Notes: generated by a model not told the origin, from the letters alone. A stretch of 53,075 nucleotides of DNA from Halorubrum persicum (GCF_002727125.1 NZ_NHOA01000134.1:1-53075); one strand, 5' to 3'. Positions 25,545 through 35,140 are shown, counted from the stretch's first letter. A program made the numbers and translations.

Positions 25545-25727
25545 GACCGGGAGTCCTCCCGGCGCGTGCTAATGGCTATCGGTTCCGGCGGCGCTAGAGG
25601 GGGTCTGCGACTCGGCACGACCGGCGTGTGTGGCAGAGCAGGCGATCGGCGGGAGCGACCCTACTGACGAGAGCGACAAGAGCGACGCGGCCAACGAGAC
25701 CGGCGAGACCGATGAAACCGACGCGAC

Positions 25728-26201
25728 CTACCGGCCGACGAACCCGGAGAGCCGATCGCGGAGCGACTCGCCGCCGAGTTTGAGGTAGTAGGCGTCGCCC
25801 CCGTCCTCGTAGTAGTTGTCGATCCGGCGGACGACCTCGAAGCCGAGGTGTTCGTAGAAGCCGAGCGCTCCGGTGTTGGTCGTGCGGGCGTGGCAGGTGA
25901 CCGACCGGTTCTCCTCGGCCACGTCGGCGATGAGGCGTTCGGCGTGGCCGCGTCCGCGGTGATCGGGGTGGACCGCGAGAAAGAGGACGTAGCCGTCGCG
26001 CCGCACGGAGGCGAACGCGACGACCGCGTCGTTCTCGACGAGCAGGTGTGTCGTGGAGCGGCGGTAGGCGTCGACGAAGAACCCCCGCCGCTGTCGGAGG
26101 ACGCCCTCTTCGGACCGGATCCGCTCTTTGAGCTCCCACGCCTCTGTGGCGTGGTCGGCCTCGCCGGGCGGTTCCGTCCGCTTTTCCACGTTGACGCTCA
26201 C
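25728..26201 (-). CDS. GNAT family N-acetyltransferase
   Basis: A 157-residue acetyl-CoA-dependent acetyltransferase. The pyrophosphate-binding loop is VHPDHRGRGHAERLI (about 77-91), preceded by the strand DGYVLFLAV and followed by NTGALGFYEHLGFEVVRRI, which is the RimI/GNAT pattern. The acceptor could be a protein N-terminus or a small amine. TTATATCC at 26226-26233, about 28 bases upstream, marks a leaderless start. The 183 bases between its stop and hmgA hold no gene I can support. Confidence 0.87.
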   Translation of the reverse strand: MSVNVEKRTEPPGEADHATEAWELKERIRSEEGVLRQRRGFFVDAYRRSTTHLLVENDAVVAFASVRRDGYVLFLAVHPDHRGRGHAERLIADVAEENRSVTCHARTTNTGALGFYEHLGFEVVRRIDNYYEDGGDAYYLKLGGESLRDRLSGFVGR

Positions 26202-26365
26202 TGCAGAAGGCTAACACGCCAACAGGATATAACTCCACCGCCACCGGGCACGGTTGCAGTCGGACGCGGCCCGCGTGGCCGGGACGCAACTCCCGTGACC
26301 GTTCCGATCGCGCCCGTCCGCACGGCGACGGAAACGTTTTGTCGCGCTCGGCCGTCGATGCGGTA

Positions 26366-27229
26366 ATGATCGACCCGTCACCGGCGGGCCGGAAGCGACT
26401 CCGCCGCGCGTTCCTCACCGGCGTCGCCGTCATCGTCCCCTCCGTCATCACGCTGGTGGTGCTCAGCGTGGTGTTCAACGCGATCTACAACTATCTGGAC
26501 GCGTTCTCGTCGACGATCGTGCCGGTGTTGCCTCCGGCGACGCTCCCGATCAGCAGGGAGGTGGCCATCGAGATCGCGACGCCGATCGTGTTCGTCGCGT
26601 CGATCCTCGTGCTCGGGATCCTCGTCGAATCGACGCGGTACGGGGAGCTCGCGGTCGAGTACGCCCACTACGGTATCGAGCAGATCCCGGGCGTCGGGTC
26701 GGTGTACCAGGGGTTCAGACAGATGAGCGACGCCATGCTGGAATCGGACACCGGCAACTTCCGGGACGTCGTCCTCGTCGAGTTCCCCACCGGGGGGAGC
26801 TACACGCTCGCGTTCGTCACGAGCGAGACGCCGGCGTCGATCGCCGACCGGGCTGACGGGGGCGAGATGCGGTCGCTGTTCATGCCCATGGCGCCGAATC
26901 CGGTGATGGGCGGCCACGTCGTGTTCGTCCCCGAACACCGGATCGTCGACGTGGACCTCACGGTCGACGAGGGGATCCGGGCGATCGTGACGAGCGGCGT
27001 CGCGCTCAGCGGCGAGGGAGCGGACGCAGACGCGGGCGGGCTCTCGCCCGAGGAGCTCAAGCGGATCGGCGCGCAGAATCGGATCGGCTCGGAGTTCCGG
27101 TCCGAGTACGACACGCAGACCGGGACCGAGACCAGGACCGACACCGGGACGGACACCGAAACTGAGACCGAGACGGATACCGGAACCGAGGCCGAACACT
27201 CGAGCCGAGACGGGGGGAACGAGTCATGA
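26366..27229 (+). CDS. DUF502 family membrane protein
   Basis: A 287-residue protein with two membrane helices (about 15-40 and 68-88) and a soluble domain containing the family motif IPGVGSVYQGFRQM and FMPMAPNPVMGGHVVFVPEH. Function is not established for DUF502. The last 70 residues are a disordered Thr/Glu/Asp repeat (TETETETDTGTE) encoded by an ACC-GAR-type tract. ACGTTTTG about 29 bases upstream supports the ATG at 26366. Its stop overlaps the archease start as ATGA, so the two genes are translationally linked. Confidence 0.87.
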   Translation: MIDPSPAGRKRLRRAFLTGVAVIVPSVITLVVLSVVFNAIYNYLDAFSSTIVPVLPPATLPISREVAIEIATPIVFVASILVLGILVESTRYGELAVEYAHYGIEQIPGVGSVYQGFRQMSDAMLESDTGNFRDVVLVEFPTGGSYTLAFVTSETPASIADRADGGEMRSLFMPMAPNPVMGGHVVFVPEHRIVDVDLTVDEGIRAIVTSGVALSGEGADADAGGLSPEELKRIGAQNRIGSEFRSEYDTQTGTETRTDTGTDTETETETDTGTEAEHSSRDGGNES

Positions 27230-27657
27230 GTCACACGCTCCGAGAACACACGGCCGACGTGGCGGTCGAGGCGATCGCGCCGACACTCCCGGCGCTGTTC
27301 GAGGCCGTCGCCGACGGGCTCACCGCCGCGAGCTGCGAGGCGGTCCCCGAGCAGGGAGACCGCTTCGAGTTCACCGTGACCGCCGAGAGCCGCGAGGCGC
27401 TGCTGTTCGACTACCTCGATCAGCTGATCTACGAGCGCGACGTGCGGCTCGTCCTCCCCGACGACCACCGGTGTACGGTGTCGCGGTCGGGCGACGCTGC
27501 GGGAGGTGACAGCGCGGCGTGGACCGCCGAGGCGACGGCTCGCGGCGTCCCCCTCGACGCCGTCGCGGCCCGAGAGATCAAGGCGGTCACGTACTCCGAG
27601 ATGACCCTCGAACGCCGCGGCGACGAGTGGTACGCGTACGTCGTGTTCGACGTGTGA
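27226..27657 (+). CDS. Archease, RtcB activator
   Basis: A 143-residue protein of the archease family, which speeds guanylylation and turnover of the RNA ligase RtcB. Conserved elements are REHTADVAVEA at the N-terminus with the metal-binding Asp, the central LLFDYLDQLIYERD, and the C-terminal EIKAVTYSEMTLE. It overlaps the DUF502 gene by 4 bases and is followed 95 bases later by rtcB, giving the ligase and its activator together. Confidence 0.93.
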   Translation: MSHTLREHTADVAVEAIAPTLPALFEAVADGLTAASCEAVPEQGDRFEFTVTAESREALLFDYLDQLIYERDVRLVLPDDHRCTVSRSGDAAGGDSAAWTAEATARGVPLDAVAAREIKAVTYSEMTLERRGDEWYAYVVFDV

Positions 27658-27752
27658 CGGCCGCCGGCGAGCGAACCGGGTGACGGCGGGGGACCGGCCG
27701 ACTCGCGCCCGCTGACGCAACGCCCTTCTCCCCCCGCGCCAAACGCCGGGGT

Positions 27753-29261
27753 ATGACCACGCGCGAGTTCGACGGGATCCGGCTGGAGAAAGTGCGCGAG
27801 CACGTCTGGGAGATCCCCCGCGAGGGCGACATGAACGTCCCCGCGCGGGTGCTCGCCAGCGAGAGCCTGCTGGAGGAGATCGGTGAGGACGACTCGCTCC
27901 AACAGCTGAAAAACGCCACGCACCTGCCCGGGATGGCCGAGCCAGCCCTGTGTATGCCCGACGGCCATCAGGGGTACGGCTTCCCCGTCGGCGGCGTCGG
28001 CGCGATCGACGCCCGGACCGGCTGTATCTCGCCCGGCGCGGTCGGCTACGACATCAACTGCGGCGTCAGGATGGTCCGGACGAACCTCACCTACGACGAC
28101 GTGCGCGGCCGCGAGTCCGAGCTCGTCGACGCGCTCTTCGAGGCGGTCCCGTCCGGACTCGGCGGTGGCGGCGTCATCGGCGGCGACGCCGACGCGATCG
28201 AGGGCGCCCTCGAACGCGGCGTCGAGTGGGCGGTCGAGGCGGGGTACGGGATCGAGAGCGACCTCGCGCGCTGCGAGGACGAGGGGCGACGGCCCGACGC
28301 GCGGCCGGAGTACGTCTCGCAGAAGGCGATGGACCGCGGACGCAACCAGATGGGGTCGCTCGGCTCCGGGAACCACTTCCTTGAGGTCCAGCGCGTCACC
28401 GACGTGTTCCGCGAGGGGGTCGCCGAGGAGTACGGCCTCCGCGAGGACGGCATCGTCGTCCTGATCCACTGCGGGAGCCGCGGGCTGGGCCACCAGACCT
28501 GCAACGACTACCTCCGGCGGATCGAGAAGGAGCACGGCGACCTGCTCGCCGACCTGCCCGACAAGGAACTCGCGGCCGCGCCCGCCGGCTCCGAGCTGGC
28601 CGAGGAGTACTACGGCGCGATGGGCGCGTGCATCAACTTCGCGTGGGTGAACCGCCAGCTGATCACCCACCAGGCCCGCGAGACGTTCGGCGAGGTGTTC
28701 GACGCCGATCCCATCGACGATCTCGGGATGGAACTGCTGTACGACGTGGCGCACAACATCGCCAAGAAGGAGACCCACGAGGTCGGCGTCGACGCCGACG
28801 GCCGCCCCGCGGTGGGCGACGAGGCGGTCGACCGGACGGAACGGGAGCTGTACGTCCACCGCAAGGGCGCGACCCGCGCGTTCCCCGCGGGCCACGACGA
28901 CGTGCCCGAGGTGTATCGCGACGCCGGCCAGCCCGTCATCATTCCCGGAAGCATGGGCGCCGGCTCGTACGTGCTCCGCGGCGGCGACGAGTCGATGTCG
29001 GTCTCGTTCGGCTCCACCGCCCACGGCGCCGGGCGGCTGATGAGCCGGACGCAGGCGAAACAGGAGTTCTGGGGCGGCGACGTGCAGGACGACCTCGAAG
29101 CCGGCCAACAGATCTACGTGAAGGCGCAGTCCGGTGCCACCATCGCCGAGGAGGCGCCCGGCGTCTACAAGGACATCGACGAGGTGATCCGCGTCAGCGA
29201 CGACCTCGGCATCGGCGACAAGGTCGCGCGGACGTTCCCGGTGTGCAACATCAAGGGGTAG
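27753..29261 (+). CDS. rtcB: tRNA-splicing ligase RtcB
   Basis: It joins RNA 2',3'-cyclic phosphate (3'-phosphate) and 5'-OH ends using GTP and Mn2+, as in tRNA exon ligation. The 502-residue protein carries metal ligands Asp100 and Cys103 in GYDINCGVRM, His208 in GSGNHFLEV, His239 in IHCGSRGLGHQ, His334 in DVAHN, and the guanylylated nucleophile His369 in YVHRKGATRAFP. IIPGSMGAGSYVL and STAHGAGRLMSR form the GTP pocket. There is no intein or truncation. No clear box A is seen directly upstream, which suits co-transcription with archease. Confidence 0.95.
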   Translation: MTTREFDGIRLEKVREHVWEIPREGDMNVPARVLASESLLEEIGEDDSLQQLKNATHLPGMAEPALCMPDGHQGYGFPVGGVGAIDARTGCISPGAVGYDINCGVRMVRTNLTYDDVRGRESELVDALFEAVPSGLGGGGVIGGDADAIEGALERGVEWAVEAGYGIESDLARCEDEGRRPDARPEYVSQKAMDRGRNQMGSLGSGNHFLEVQRVTDVFREGVAEEYGLREDGIVVLIHCGSRGLGHQTCNDYLRRIEKEHGDLLADLPDKELAAAPAGSELAEEYYGAMGACINFAWVNRQLITHQARETFGEVFDADPIDDLGMELLYDVAHNIAKKETHEVGVDADGRPAVGDEAVDRTERELYVHRKGATRAFPAGHDDVPEVYRDAGQPVIIPGSMGAGSYVLRGGDESMSVSFGSTAHGAGRLMSRTQAKQEFWGGDVQDDLEAGQQIYVKAQSGATIAEEAPGVYKDIDEVIRVSDDLGIGDKVARTFPVCNIKG

Positions 29262-29279
29262 ATCGGTTGGAGCGGCCGG

Positions 29280-29591
29280 TCAGCGCTCCCGCTTCGCTTC
29301 CCGACCGAGACGCTCCTCGACCGCAGTCACCTTCTCCGCGGCGGTCCCGTCGCTCGTCCGCTTGTCGTCGACCTTCAACACCGTCGAAACGCGGTCGCCG
29401 TCGATGGCGTCGTGGGCGGCTGCGGCCGCCGCGAACAGTGTCTCGGCGTCGTCGGCCTCGATCACGGTTCCCATCGGGTTCGTCTCGTAGCTCACGTCGA
29501 ACTCGTCGAGCGCGGCGACGGCCTTCGCGACCTCGCCGGCCATGCTCTCCTCGATCACCGGCGCGACGCTCAACAGCGCGATGACGGTCAT
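29280..29591 (-). CDS. MTH1187-family thiamine-binding protein
   Basis: A 103-residue protein of the small alpha/beta MTH1187/YkoF-like family, members of which bind thiamine or a related ligand. The pattern MTVIALLSVAPVIE, FDVSYETNPMGTVIEADD and RVSTVLKVDDKR is typical. Its physiological role is unclear. It converges with rtcB (18 bases between stops). TTTTAAGTG at 29614-29622 is about 27 bases upstream, marking a leaderless start. Confidence 0.87.
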   Translation of the reverse strand: MTVIALLSVAPVIEESMAGEVAKAVAALDEFDVSYETNPMGTVIEADDAETLFAAAAAAHDAIDGDRVSTVLKVDDKRTSDGTAAEKVTAVEERLGREAKRER

Positions 29592-29661
29592 GCCCGATCG
29601 TCCGCGCCGGGAGCACTTAAAATCGGACCGCGACGCGGCGGGAGTCGCCCCGGCGGCTCCC

Positions 29662-30597
29662 TCAGTCGAGCGCGTCCCGGAGGAACGAGAGCTGATGGCC
29701 GATCGCCGGCTCGAAGTCGTCGCCGAACGGGGAGAAGTGGTCCGCGGGCATGGTAACGACGGTCCCGCGCGATAACGCCTCGCCCGCGTCGACGACGGCC
29801 TCGCTGTCGACGATCGCGTCGTCGGTGCCGGCCAGGAGCAGCGTCGGCGCTCGGATCTCGTCGAGCTGCGTCACCGGGCGGTAGCCGACGAGCCCCAGCA
29901 GCGACCGCGCGGGCGTCTCGTTGCGCCACGCCGACTCGCGGTCGACCAGATCGAGGTACTTCCGCTTCGTCCCCGGCTCCGTGATCGCGGCGAGCTCCTC
30001 GGCGGTGCCGACGATCGGGACCGTTCGACCGCGACCGAATCGGTGACCGAGCAGGTCGCGGACGCCCGCCGCCCCGGAGCGCGCGAGGTAGCGCCCGCCG
30101 CGCCGCCGGGCGATCGCTCGCCCGTCGAGCATCGGGACCGCGCCGATCACGGCGTCGGGGTCGCGCCGCTCCGCCGCGAGCGTGAGGACGTGCGCGGCCG
30201 ACAGCGACGCGCCCCACAGCACCAGCCCGCGCCCGACCGCGTCGACCCGACGAACGCGGTCGATCGCGGCGGCGTAGTCCGCGCGCTGCCCCTCGGGATC
30301 GACGAGCTGCGAGTCCCCGTCCGACGCGCCGAACCCGCGGTAGTCGAAGAGGAACGCCGCGTAGCCGGCGTCCGCGAACCGCTCCGCGACCGCCGGGTAG
30401 CCGAAGCTCCGCTCCGCGCCGAGCCCCGGCGCCATCACGACGACCGGCGGGTCCTCGCCGTCGCCGCCCGGCAGGTACAGCGTGCCGCGGCAGGTGTCGC
30501 CGTCGGCGTCGAACGCGAGCTCGCGGGTGGCGAACCGCTCGCGCGGCGGTCGGCTGAGCCGTCGCTGCGCCCGGTTCACCGGGTCCCGACGGGTCAC
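29662..30597 (-). CDS. Alpha/beta hydrolase
   Basis: A 311-residue alpha/beta hydrolase. VVVMAPGLGAER is the oxyanion region, FLFDYRGFGASDG follows, and the nucleophile Ser is in WGASLSAAH. Asp in LLLAGTDDAIVD and His in MPADHFSPFG complete the triad. It resembles the peptidase-like or esterase-like YqiA/FrsA group; the substrate is unknown. The GTG start at 30597 overlaps the stop of the upstream gene as GTGA, so the two are co-translated. The long open frame continuing upstream is antisense noise in high-GC DNA. Confidence 0.85.
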   Translation of the reverse strand: MTRRDPVNRAQRRLSRPPRERFATRELAFDADGDTCRGTLYLPGGDGEDPPVVVMAPGLGAERSFGYPAVAERFADAGYAAFLFDYRGFGASDGDSQLVDPEGQRADYAAAIDRVRRVDAVGRGLVLWGASLSAAHVLTLAAERRDPDAVIGAVPMLDGRAIARRRGGRYLARSGAAGVRDLLGHRFGRGRTVPIVGTAEELAAITEPGTKRKYLDLVDRESAWRNETPARSLLGLVGYRPVTQLDEIRAPTLLLAGTDDAIVDSEAVVDAGEALSRGTVVTMPADHFSPFGDDFEPAIGHQLSFLRDALD

Positions 30598-31016
30598 GCT
30601 TCGTCCCCGGCGTCGGCGGGCTCGCCGTCCGCGACCGATCTGTCCCCGACCGAGCCGTCGGCGGGCTCGTCCGCGTGGGTCAGCGTCTCCAACACGCGCG
30701 TCGAGAACTCGGTCTCGCTGATCTCGTAGGAGAGGAGCGCCTCGAACCACGTCGCCTTCGCGTGCCACGTCCCGAGCACGTCGCCCGGCGAGCGGACCAC
30801 GGTCGCCTCGACGCGGACGGGGTCCCACGCGTCGGCCTCGGCGCGGTCGAGGAGCGCGTTGAGCGCGCGCCCGATCTCGCCGTGGTGCACCTCGCGGCCG
30901 GGAAAGGCCGTCATGTACGTGAGATCCAGCGGATCGCCCCCCTCGACGGCCTCGACGCTGATCCCGTAGCTGCGGAGCGTCGGCTCCACCTCGGTCGTCC
31001 GCTCGTCGCCGGTCAT
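30594..31016 (-). CDS. Haloarchaeal conserved protein of unknown function
   Basis: A 140-residue acidic protein that I do not recognise as a named family. The middle is well structured: LDLTYMTAFPGREVHHGEIG, LDRAEADAWDPVRVEATVVR and DVLGTWHAKATW. The last 30 residues are disordered. It precedes the alpha/beta hydrolase with a 4-base overlap, implying a joint role or shared control. ATTTATC at 31040-31047, about 28 bases upstream, supports a leaderless start. Confidence 0.78.
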   Translation of the reverse strand: MTGDERTTEVEPTLRSYGISVEAVEGGDPLDLTYMTAFPGREVHHGEIGRALNALLDRAEADAWDPVRVEATVVRSPGDVLGTWHAKATWFEALLSYEISETEFSTRVLETLTHADEPADGSVGDRSVADGEPADAGDEA

Positions 31017-31225
31017 ACGCGACCCACGTCCGGGCGAGATAAATCGGTACCGGCGTCCGAGCGGCGCAGTCGCTCAACGCGTGAGAAACGATTCGTTCGA
31101 AGAGCCGCGGACGGGGGGAAAGCCGTCGTGGGAGACGGCCAGGATCGGTTTTGTCAGAGGCACACGATTGTCCCGCGCGGCCACTCGGTAGTATTCCACG
31201 ATATTATATAAACTCTCGGGAGGGG

Positions 31226-31289
31226 CCGAAATCGGTGATCGGTCGGGCCAAAACCGACCTCCGGTCCGCGGTCGACTCTCCGATTTCGG
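31226..31289. other. Structured intergenic element upstream of the DUF4013 gene
   Basis: A 10-bp outer stem pairs CCGAAATCGG (31226-31235) with CCGATTTCGG (31280-31289). Inside it, GGTCGG (31241-31246) pairs with CCGACC (31254-31259) around loop GCCAAAA. It lies between an AT-rich TATA-like tract at 31201-31214 and the box A at 31296-31301. It may be a small RNA, a regulator site or a terminator-like fold. The rest of the 31017-31324 gap shows no gene. Confidence 0.45.
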
Positions 31290-31324
31290 CTACTCTTTAT
31301 CAGTGTCGCGTCACAGGATCTGAT

Positions 31325-32533
31325 ATGCTTCGGGGGACGGTGACCGCGCTGACGCGCTCGACGGACACGAGCGGCGTCTTCGTCGTCGGCGGGGTGCTGA
31401 CGCTGCTGACGTGGGTCCTCACTCCGGCGTGGATCGCCGGCACGCTGTTTTTCCCGCCCCTCGTCCTGCTCGCGCCGCTGGCGCTCGCGCCCGCGTTCGT
31501 CGCCCGCGGCTACTTCGTCCGCGTCCTCGCGGCCGCCATCGAGAGCGGGAACGCCGACGGCGCACCGCCCGTCGTCGCGTGGAACGTCCTCTACCGGGAC
31601 GGCATCAAATCCGCGCTCGTGAGCGCCGTCCTGCTCGCGCCGCTGGCGCTGGGACTCGCGCTCGCGGCGCTCGCCGCCGGGGTCCTCGGGAGCGGCGCCG
31701 TCGACCCCGCTCCCGCCGTCACCGCGGTCCGAGGTGCCCTCGGTGAGGGCGGAGTAGCCGCCGTCGGCGGTGTGGCCGGCGGACTCGTCGGGACGGTCGC
31801 GATGGCGTACCTCCTCGCGTTCGCGTACGTCAGGCCGGCGGCGCTCGCGGCGTTCGCCGCCTCCGGGCGCCTTCGCGACGGCTTCCGTCCGAGTCGGGTC
31901 GCCGGCGTCGCCGGGTCGGGATCGTACGCCACCGCGTGGGTCGTCGCGGCCGCGACGCTGGGGGCGGGCTACGCGCTGGCGGGGCCGTTCGTCCCGCTCG
32001 TGGTCGGCCTCGGGCTCGTCTTCGTCGTCCGCGTCGTCGCGTACGGACTGTACGGTCGGGGCGCGGGGGCGACGCTGTCGGTCGCCGACCCGGGAGCCGA
32101 AGGCGAGGCGAGCGAGACGAGCGAGTCGACCCGGACGGAAGCGGCCGATCGGTCGCTCGATCGGGGGCGTCATTCGACGCCAGAAGTGCCGCCGCCGGTC
32201 CAGATCGGGCGGTCGGTCTCGATCGGTGAGCGGCAAGCCGGCAGGGCCGGCGTCGACGGTTCTGTGCCAGACGGCGCCGTATCAGGCGGCACCGTGCCAG
32301 ACGGCTCCGGTGGCGCCCTCGGGGCCGACGGCGGGTTCGACTGGTATGCGGCGGGGGGAGAGTCGAACGAGCGCGCCAGCGACGGGGCGGCCGACGACGG
32401 GGATCGAGCCCGCGGCGCGGTCGCCGCCGACACGCCCGCCGCCGACGAGGCGCCCGGCGACGACAACGCGCCCGCCACCGACGAGGCGTTCGAGTGGAGC
32501 GTCGAGGTCGCCGAGCCAGAAGACAAGAGTTGA
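31325..32533 (+). CDS. DUF4013 family multi-pass membrane protein
   Basis: A 402-residue protein. The first 230 residues contain about five or six hydrophobic helices with the DUF4013 pattern ([40 protein letters not shown]). The C-terminal 170 residues are acidic, Ser/Asp-rich and disordered, presumably cytosolic. Function is unknown. TTTATC at 31296-31301 is 26 bases before the ATG, so this start is chosen over the 58-codon longer frame. Pelota follows 25 bases after the stop. Confidence 0.85.
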   Translation: MLRGTVTALTRSTDTSGVFVVGGVLTLLTWVLTPAWIAGTLFFPPLVLLAPLALAPAFVARGYFVRVLAAAIESGNADGAPPVVAWNVLYRDGIKSALVSAVLLAPLALGLALAALAAGVLGSGAVDPAPAVTAVRGALGEGGVAAVGGVAGGLVGTVAMAYLLAFAYVRPAALAAFAASGRLRDGFRPSRVAGVAGSGSYATAWVVAAATLGAGYALAGPFVPLVVGLGLVFVVRVVAYGLYGRGAGATLSVADPGAEGEASETSESTRTEAADRSLDRGRHSTPEVPPPVQIGRSVSIGERQAGRAGVDGSVPDGAVSGGTVPDGSGGALGADGGFDWYAAGGESNERASDGAADDGDRARGAVAADTPAADEAPGDDNAPATDEAFEWSVEVAEPEDKS

Positions 32534-32558
32534 TACGCGGCCGGGGCGACGGTCGGGT

Positions 32559-33626
32559 ATGCGCATCTCCGAACGGGGGTACGGCGAGGAGGGCCGAGAG
32601 CGGCTCACGCTCGTCCCCGAGAACGTCGACGACCTCTGGCACCTCGCGCACGTCCTCGAACCGGGCGACCTCGTCGAGGGCGACACCACCCGTCGGATAC
32701 AGCGGAACGACGATCAGATGCGGGACACCGGCGGCCAGCGCGAACACCTGTTCGTCACGCTCGAAGTCGACGACGTGGAGTTCGCCCGGTTCGCCAACCG
32801 GCTCCGCGTGTCGGGCGTGATCGTCGGCTGCTCGCGCGAGGACCAGCTCAACGCCCATCACACGATCAACGTCGAGGAACACGACGAGATCACGGTGGAG
32901 AAACACTTCAAGCCGGACCAGACCGAGCGGCTGGAGGAGGCGACCGAGGCCGCCGAGAACCCCGACGTGGCCATCGCGACCGTGGAGGAGGGCGCCGCCT
33001 ACGTCCACACCGTCCAGCAGTACGGCACCGAGGAGTACGCCTCGTTCACGAAGCCGACCGGGAAGGGCGACTACTCGCGGCCGCGCGAGGAGCTGTTCGC
33101 CGAGCTGGGCGAGGCCCTCGCGCACCTCGACGCCGACGCCGTGATCCTCGCGGGACCGGGGTTCACGAAGCAGGACGCGCTCGACTACATCACAGAGGAG
33201 TACCGCGACCTGGCCGACCGGATCACCACGGTCGACACCTCGGCCGCCGGCGACCGCGGAGTCCACGAGGTGCTCAAGCGCGGCGCGGTCGACGAGGTCC
33301 AGAAGGAGACCCGGATCGCCAGGGAGGCGACGCTCATCGACGACCTCACCGCCGAGATCGCGCAGGGCGCGAAGGCGACCTACGGCCCCGAAGACGTGGC
33401 CGAAGCCGCCGAGTTCGGCGCGATCGAGACCCTCCTCGTGGTCGACGACCGGCTCCGGCAGGAGCGGCAGAACGAGGGCGACTGGGAGATCGACGTCAAC
33501 GAGGTGATCGAGTCGGTCGAACAGCAGGGCGGCGACGTGGTCGTCTTCTCCTCGGAGTTCGACCCCGGCCAGCAGCTCTCCAACCTCGGCGGGATCGCCG
33601 CGATCCTGCGCTACCGACTGCAGTGA
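32559..33626 (+). CDS. pelA: mRNA surveillance protein pelota
   Basis: The archaeal Dom34/pelota homologue enters the empty A site of stalled ribosomes and, with ABCE1, splits them. The 355-residue protein has the N-terminal Sm-like domain ([20 protein letters not shown], with TTRRIQ), the central eRF1-like domain ([14 protein letters not shown]) and the C-terminal domain ([13 protein letters not shown]). There is no GGQ motif, as expected for pelota rather than aRF1. It follows the DUF4013 gene closely and no separate promoter is obvious. Confidence 0.94.
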   Translation: MRISERGYGEEGRERLTLVPENVDDLWHLAHVLEPGDLVEGDTTRRIQRNDDQMRDTGGQREHLFVTLEVDDVEFARFANRLRVSGVIVGCSREDQLNAHHTINVEEHDEITVEKHFKPDQTERLEEATEAAENPDVAIATVEEGAAYVHTVQQYGTEEYASFTKPTGKGDYSRPREELFAELGEALAHLDADAVILAGPGFTKQDALDYITEEYRDLADRITTVDTSAAGDRGVHEVLKRGAVDEVQKETRIAREATLIDDLTAEIAQGAKATYGPEDVAEAAEFGAIETLLVVDDRLRQERQNEGDWEIDVNEVIESVEQQGGDVVVFSSEFDPGQQLSNLGGIAAILRYRLQ

Positions 33627-33699
33627 GGGACGCTGGCGGCGACCGGGCCGCGTCCCGTTGCGCCGGAAAACACTTACCGGTCGCGGCGGCACACCACCC

Positions 33700-34095
33700 A
33701 TGCGACGGCGTACCCTCCTCCAAGGAGCGGTCCCCCTCTGCGTGGGGCTTGCCGGCTGTTCGGGGTCGGGCTCCGATTCGTCGATGCTCTCCCTGACGGT
33801 GTTCAACCACTCCGAGGTCCCGTACACGGTCGAGGTGACGCTGTTGCGGGCGGACGGATCCGACTCCAGAAGCGATGCCAGAGCGTTCTCGGGCGCGATC
33901 GACGTCGACCCGGGCGGCCAAGCGGTCCGTGACGCGGTCGCCGAGCGACGGCCGTACCTCGTCGAGTACGGCCTCTACGAGGAGAACAGCGATCTGACGG
34001 ATCAGGACCACGTCCACTACTACCCGGACGACGGGAACGAGAGCGACACGCTGTCGTTCGACATCGATTCGTCGGGAACGCTGACGCGGCGGTGA
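33700..34095 (+). CDS. Tat-dependent lipoprotein of unknown function
   Basis: A 131-residue exported protein. The signal peptide RRRTLLQGAVPLCVGLAGC combines a twin-arginine motif with a lipobox (LAGC), giving a lipid-anchored N-terminal Cys19, a common haloarchaeal arrangement. The mature part is small, beta-rich and acidic (LSLTVFNHSEVPYTVEVTLL). No enzyme motif is seen. The ATG at 33700 is preferred over an upstream TTG because ACTTACC lies about 27 bases before it. Confidence 0.83.
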   Translation: MRRRTLLQGAVPLCVGLAGCSGSGSDSSMLSLTVFNHSEVPYTVEVTLLRADGSDSRSDARAFSGAIDVDPGGQAVRDAVAERRPYLVEYGLYEENSDLTDQDHVHYYPDDGNESDTLSFDIDSSGTLTRR

Positions 34096-34141
34096 GGGGT
34101 CCACACCCCCGTCAGATCGCGGATCGGGCGAGAAGGCGGTG

Positions 34142-35140
34142 CTACTCGCCGGTCAACGCCTCGCTCGCGGGCGCGAAGGCGATCGTCTGTCCCCGGCCCG
34201 CCTCGCTCGCTCGCTCGTAGAGCATGTGCGCGGCAGCGACCGTCTCGACGCCGCTCCCGCCCGAGTCGAAGACGGTCACCTCGTCGTCGCTCGTTCGACC
34301 GGGGTGATCGCCGGCGACGACCTCCCCGAGGTCGGCGGCGACGTGATCCTCGTCGATCAGCCCCGCCTCGACCGCCGCGAGGAACGAGCCGGCGTCCTGC
34401 GCCGCCCGCGCCCGGAGGTCGGGGACGTACGTCGCCCGCGCGACGAGCTCGGGCGGGAGCTCGTTCTTCTTTGGGTGGTACTGCCCCATCGCGGTGACGT
34501 GGGTGCCGGGCTCGACGTCGCCGTCGTCGATCACGGGCTCGCTCGCGGTGGTCGCGGTGATGACCACGTCGGCGCCGGCGAGGGCCTCGCTCGCGCTCCC
34601 GACCGCCGACACGTCGGCGTCGAGTCGGTCGTCGAACGACTCGGCGAACGCCTCGCGGTGCTCCGCGGTCGGAGAGAAGACGCGCACCGCCTCGAACTCG
34701 CGGACGGTCGCGGTCGTGGCGAGCTGACCGCGGGCCTGCGCGCCGCTCCCGATCACGGCAATCTCGGTCGCGTCGGCGCGGGCGAGCGCGTCCACCGCGA
34801 CCGCCCCCGCGGCGCCGGTCTTGAAGGGGTTCATCGAGGCGCCGTCGAGGAGCGCCAGCGGCTCGCCAGACTCGGCGTCGAACAGCGGCGTCATGAACCA
34901 GGCGTCGCCCGCGCCGAAGCCGGCGGAGTAGGTGTACCCCCCCATCGCGCCGGTCTCGGGCAGCAGCGCGGCGTAGGTGGTGAACATCCCGGGCGGATCG
35001 CGGTTGAACAGCTTCGTCCGGGGCTCCGCGGGCGCGCCCTCGCCGATCTGGCGGTAGGCGTCGCGGACGACCGCGACGTAGTCGGCCGGCTCGGCGAGGT
35101 CGTCGACCTCGGCGCTCGTCAGGAACAGGGCGTCGGTCAT
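34142..35140 (-). CDS. Ornithine cyclodeaminase / mu-crystallin family protein
   Basis: A 332-residue NAD(P)-dependent enzyme. The Rossmann motif is IAVIGSGAQARGQLA (about 126-140). PRTKLFNRDPPGMFTTYAAL and MNPFKTGAAGAVAVD are family substrate/cofactor blocks. Members are ornithine cyclodeaminases, archaeal alanine dehydrogenases or lysine cyclodeaminases; I cannot decide between these. ATTTAGTT at 35164-35171 is about 28 bases upstream, giving a leaderless start. It appears monocistronic. Confidence 0.9.
   Translation of the reverse strand: MTDALFLTSAEVDDLAEPADYVAVVRDAYRQIGEGAPAEPRTKLFNRDPPGMFTTYAALLPETGAMGGYTYSAGFGAGDAWFMTPLFDAESGEPLALLDGASMNPFKTGAAGAVAVDALARADATEIAVIGSGAQARGQLATTATVREFEAVRVFSPTAEHREAFAESFDDRLDADVSAVGSASEALAGADVVITATTASEPVIDDGDVEPGTHVTAMGQYHPKKNELPPELVARATYVPDLRARAAQDAGSFLAAVEAGLIDEDHVAADLGEVVAGDHPGRTSDDEVTVFDSGGSGVETVAAAHMLYERASEAGRGQTIAFAPASEALTGE

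Noticed and set aside
25594..25727. Plus-strand stretch coding a Ser/Thr/Glu-rich run (DESDKSD...GETDETD-like)
   Set aside because: It has no start in that frame and no promoter; it lies downstream of two minus-strand genes. It may be decayed coding DNA but this cannot be supported.
27112..27185. ACC-GAR tract at the end of the DUF502 gene as a regulatory repeat
   Set aside because: It reads in frame as a Thr/Glu/Asp tail, a common disordered extension of haloarchaeal proteins.
30598..31077. Extended N-terminus of the alpha/beta hydrolase
   Set aside because: It overlaps the upstream gene in a different frame; the GTGA overlap at 30597 is the natural start.
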